DNA of 6,951 bases, taken from positions 1 through 6,951 of the forward strand of contig JAFVYX010000192.1 in NCBI GenBank assembly GCA_017500625.1. Direction: 5' to 3'. The position numbers and the translations under genes are program-made. This stretch comes from Clostridia bacterium (lineage in GTDB: Bacteria > Bacillota_A > Clostridia > Oscillospirales > CAG-272). The notes under the pieces are model-generated. The model searched no databases. It was given only the letters and a program-made list of their open reading frames with translations, and had not been told where the DNA came from. The first letter of the stretch is position 1; every line of letters starts with the position of its first letter. Positions 5,951 to 6,951 of this stretch are shown in pieces.

Positions 5951-6001
5951 TGACAGTTTTTTCGTATTTTTTTGTCAGTTCGGGAGCGAAAAAACGAAAA
6001 A
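5951..6001. repeat. AT-rich inverted repeats upstream of the glmM operon promoter
   Basis: Two overlapping symmetrical structures lie in a noncoding stretch. TGACA (5951-5955) and TGTCA (5973-5977) are inverted around a 17-base T-rich spacer. T-rich 5958-5970 also pairs with A-rich 5989-6001 (ttttt-cg-t against a-cg-aaaaa, one mismatch, then four more A-T pairs). They could be an operator, a backup terminator for mgsA, or chance in a low-complexity tract. Apart from this, the promoter and the mgsA terminator, I see nothing in the 291-base gap 5797-6087. Confidence 0.4.
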
Positions 6002-6044
6002 TGCCAACGCCTCTTGTCGCGGTCGGTGGGAGCAACGGAAAAAG

Positions 6045-6077
6045 AAAAAGCCATCCCAGCGGTGCTGCGATGGCTTT
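6045..6077 (-). terminator. Intrinsic terminator after mgsA
   Basis: AAAGCCATC (6047-6055) pairs with GATGGCTTT (6069-6077); the 13-base interior can add a CAGC/GCTG stem (6057-6060, 6064-6067) past one C-C mismatch. On the minus strand the hairpin is followed by a T-rich tail (TTTTTCTTTTTCC). It starts about 10 bases after the mgsA stop. Confidence 0.85.
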
Positions 6078-6087
6078 GGCGGGAGCT

Positions 6088-6564
6088 TTAACGGAGGGAT
6101 TCGGCGCGGTCCTCAATGTTCTTGCGAAAATTGAGGAGGTAGCGCGTGTAGGGCGTTTCCATCAGGGGGCTTTTGATGATGAAATCGGCGGTCGCGCGGT
6201 TGTTGGCGATCGGAATGTCGTACACCTGCGCGATGCGCAGAAGCGCCTTGACGTCGGGGTCGTGGGGCTGAGCGGTGAGGGGATCCGAGAAGAAGATCAC
6301 CACGTCGATCTTTCCGTCCACGATGCGGGCGCCGATCTGCTGGTCACCGCCGAGCGGGCCCGAGTTATAACCGCGCACGGGAAGCCCCGTTGTATCGGCG
6401 ACCATACGCGCGGTGGTTCCCGTGCCACAGAGAAAGTGATGCTCCAGAACACTCTTGTTCTCGAGGCACCATTCGATCAGCTCGGCCTTTTTGTTGTCGT
6501 GCGCGATGAGCGCAATGCTCTTTTGCGCGGGGAGCGTGCATTCGATCTTCTGATTTTCAAACAT
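6088..6564 (-). CDS. mgsA: Methylglyoxal synthase
   Basis: The 158-residue cytosolic enzyme converts dihydroxyacetone phosphate to methylglyoxal and phosphate, a bypass of lower glycolysis used when sugar phosphates build up. Conserved parts are [10 protein letters not shown] (His22, Asp23), the phosphate-binding GTGTTA (47-52), [12 protein letters not shown] with catalytic Asp74, and [20 protein letters not shown] with His101 and Asp104. These match E. coli His19, Asp20, Asp71, His98 and Asp101 with a constant offset of three, and ATADFII follows. The length is usual for the family (about 150). ATG 6564 has GAGGA at 6570-6574, five bases upstream. It lies 29 bases downstream of the AT-hook-like gene on the same strand, so they are probably co-transcribed, and ends at its own terminator. 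Confidence 0.97.
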   Translation of the reverse strand: MFENQKIECTLPAQKSIALIAHDNKKAELIEWCLENKSVLEHHFLCGTGTTARMVADTTGLPVRGYNSGPLGGDQQIGARIVDGKIDVVIFFSDPLTAQPHDPDVKALLRIAQVYDIPIANNRATADFIIKSPLMETPYTRYLLNFRKNIEDRAESLR

Positions 6565-6593
6565 AGCGATCCTCAGCTGTCGGTCGGGGTGGC

Positions 6594-6951
6594 TTACAGA
6601 AGATAGACGGGAAGCTCCTCACCGATCGCAAAGGCGGTCGCAGCGGCCGGCTTCCTGGCGGGGCGGCCGACGCGGCGCTTGGGGGCGGCGACGGCGGCGG
6701 GCTTTTTCTTATTCTTCGAGCCGGGCTTTCTGCCGCGCTTCTTGGGGGCGGGGGCGGCGACGGCCTGGCCGATAAGCTCGGGGGCCTTGGCCTCCTCCTT
6801 GGCCTCCTCCTTGGCCTCGGTCACCTCGGCGGCGGGCGCCTTGGGAGCGTTCTTGGCGGTGGGCTTCTTGGCGGTGGGCTTCTTCGCGGCGGGCTTTTTG
6901 GCCGCGGGCTTCTTGGCGGTGGACTTCACGATCGTTTTTTCGATCGCGGTG
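6594..6951 (-). CDS. Lys/Ala/Pro-rich AT-hook-like protein (5' end outside window)
   Basis: The frame is open to the window edge and stops with TAA at 6594-6596, giving at least 118 residues. A GTG at 6929 could be read as a start, but it has no RBS and the frame continues upstream (TAIEKTI...), so I treat the gene as partial. The visible part is low complexity: five AKKPA/T units, an acidic [11 protein letters not shown] stretch, then two basic clusters, [14 protein letters not shown] and [10 protein letters not shown]. The latter resemble AT-hooks (GRP or GRKP in a basic setting), which insert in the minor groove of AT-rich DNA. It may be a histone H1-like nucleoid protein or the disordered tail of a longer DNA- or RNA-binding protein; the missing N-terminus prevents a choice. 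The last residues ([11 protein letters not shown]) are not basic. Confidence 0.75.
   Translation of the reverse strand, partial: TAIEKTIVKSTAKKPAAKKPAAKKPTAKKPTAKNAPKAPAAEVTEAKEEAKEEAKAPELIGQAVAAPAPKKRGRKPGSKNKKKPAAVAAPKRRVGRPARKPAAATAFAIGEELPVYLL
6787..6818. repeat. 12-bp tandem repeat encoding Glu/Ala/Lys units
   Basis: The unit ttggcctcctcc occurs at 6787-6798 and 6799-6810, followed by eight matching bases to 6818. On the minus strand it encodes the [11 protein letters not shown] stretch of the AT-hook-like protein. Exact in-frame copies suggest slippage. Confidence 0.85.
6850..6924. repeat. 15-bp tandem repeat encoding AKKP units
   Basis: Five units of 15 bp (6850, 6865, 6880, 6895, 6910) follow the pattern ttcttggcggtgggc; the first two are identical and the others differ at a few bases. 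They encode successive five-residue AKKPA/T repeats on the minus strand. The length multiple of three keeps the frame when copy number changes. Confidence 0.88.

Noticed and set aside
5950..5955. A plus-strand TTGACA box
   Set aside because: It is a perfect -35 hexamer, but no -10 element follows at 15-19 bases and no plus-strand gene starts downstream.
5668..6606. A 312-codon plus-strand frame over the glmM start, the gap and mgsA
   Set aside because: It spans a promoter, a terminator and mgsA on the opposite strand; composition is not protein-like across its length.
1..6951. Mobile elements, CRISPR arrays, tRNA or rRNA genes
   Set aside because: No transposase, integrase, spaced direct repeats or cloverleaf-like segment was found; the only repeats are coding tandem repeats and terminators.

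Overview
The window comes from a GC-rich, gene-dense member of the Firmicutes, probably class Clostridia (gut Oscillospirales or Christensenellales type). The grounds are a DUF4830-type protein, strong AGGAGG-like ribosome binding sites, short intergenic gaps, intrinsic terminators with U-tracts and a single-domain XRE regulator module of clostridial style. No rRNA, tRNA, CRISPR array, insertion sequence or phage gene was seen. The taxonomic call is an inference from protein style only.

Layout. On the plus strand, positions 1-275 hold the C-terminal end of a PLP-dependent aminotransferase. It is followed after 45 bases by a cytoplasmic GH20 beta-N-acetylhexosaminidase (321-1964). A bidirectional terminator (1968-1995) separates this from a convergent minus-strand gene for a one-helix membrane-anchored DUF4830 protein (1994-2479). 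Between 2480 and 2798 lies a self-contained plus-strand unit encoding a 30-residue Cys/His-rich hydrophobic peptide (2635-2727), with its own leader hairpin, strong RBS and perfect 18-bp terminator stem.

The minus strand then carries a tight three-gene operon read from 5796 down to 2800. First is a phosphoglucosamine mutase (GlmM) with an XRE helix-turn-helix domain fused to its N-terminus. It overlaps by 8 bases a TTG-started left-handed beta-helix protein resembling the acetyltransferase half of GlmU. That gene overlaps nagB (glucosamine-6-phosphate deaminase) through an ATGA junction. An extended -10 promoter lies about 85 bases upstream of the operon. Further right on the minus strand are methylglyoxal synthase (6088-6564, with its own terminator) and a Lys/Ala/Pro-rich AT-hook-like protein (6594-6951, running off the window).

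How the genes fit together. The operon is centred on glucosamine-6-phosphate: NagB interconverts it with fructose-6-phosphate plus ammonia, GlmM converts it to glucosamine-1-phosphate, and the beta-helix protein could acetylate that product on the way to UDP-GlcNAc. The nearby GH20 enzyme can supply GlcNAc from glycans. The most notable item is the HTH-GlmM fusion, a plausible enzyme-regulator ('trigger enzyme') at the branch point between amino-sugar catabolism and cell-wall precursor synthesis.
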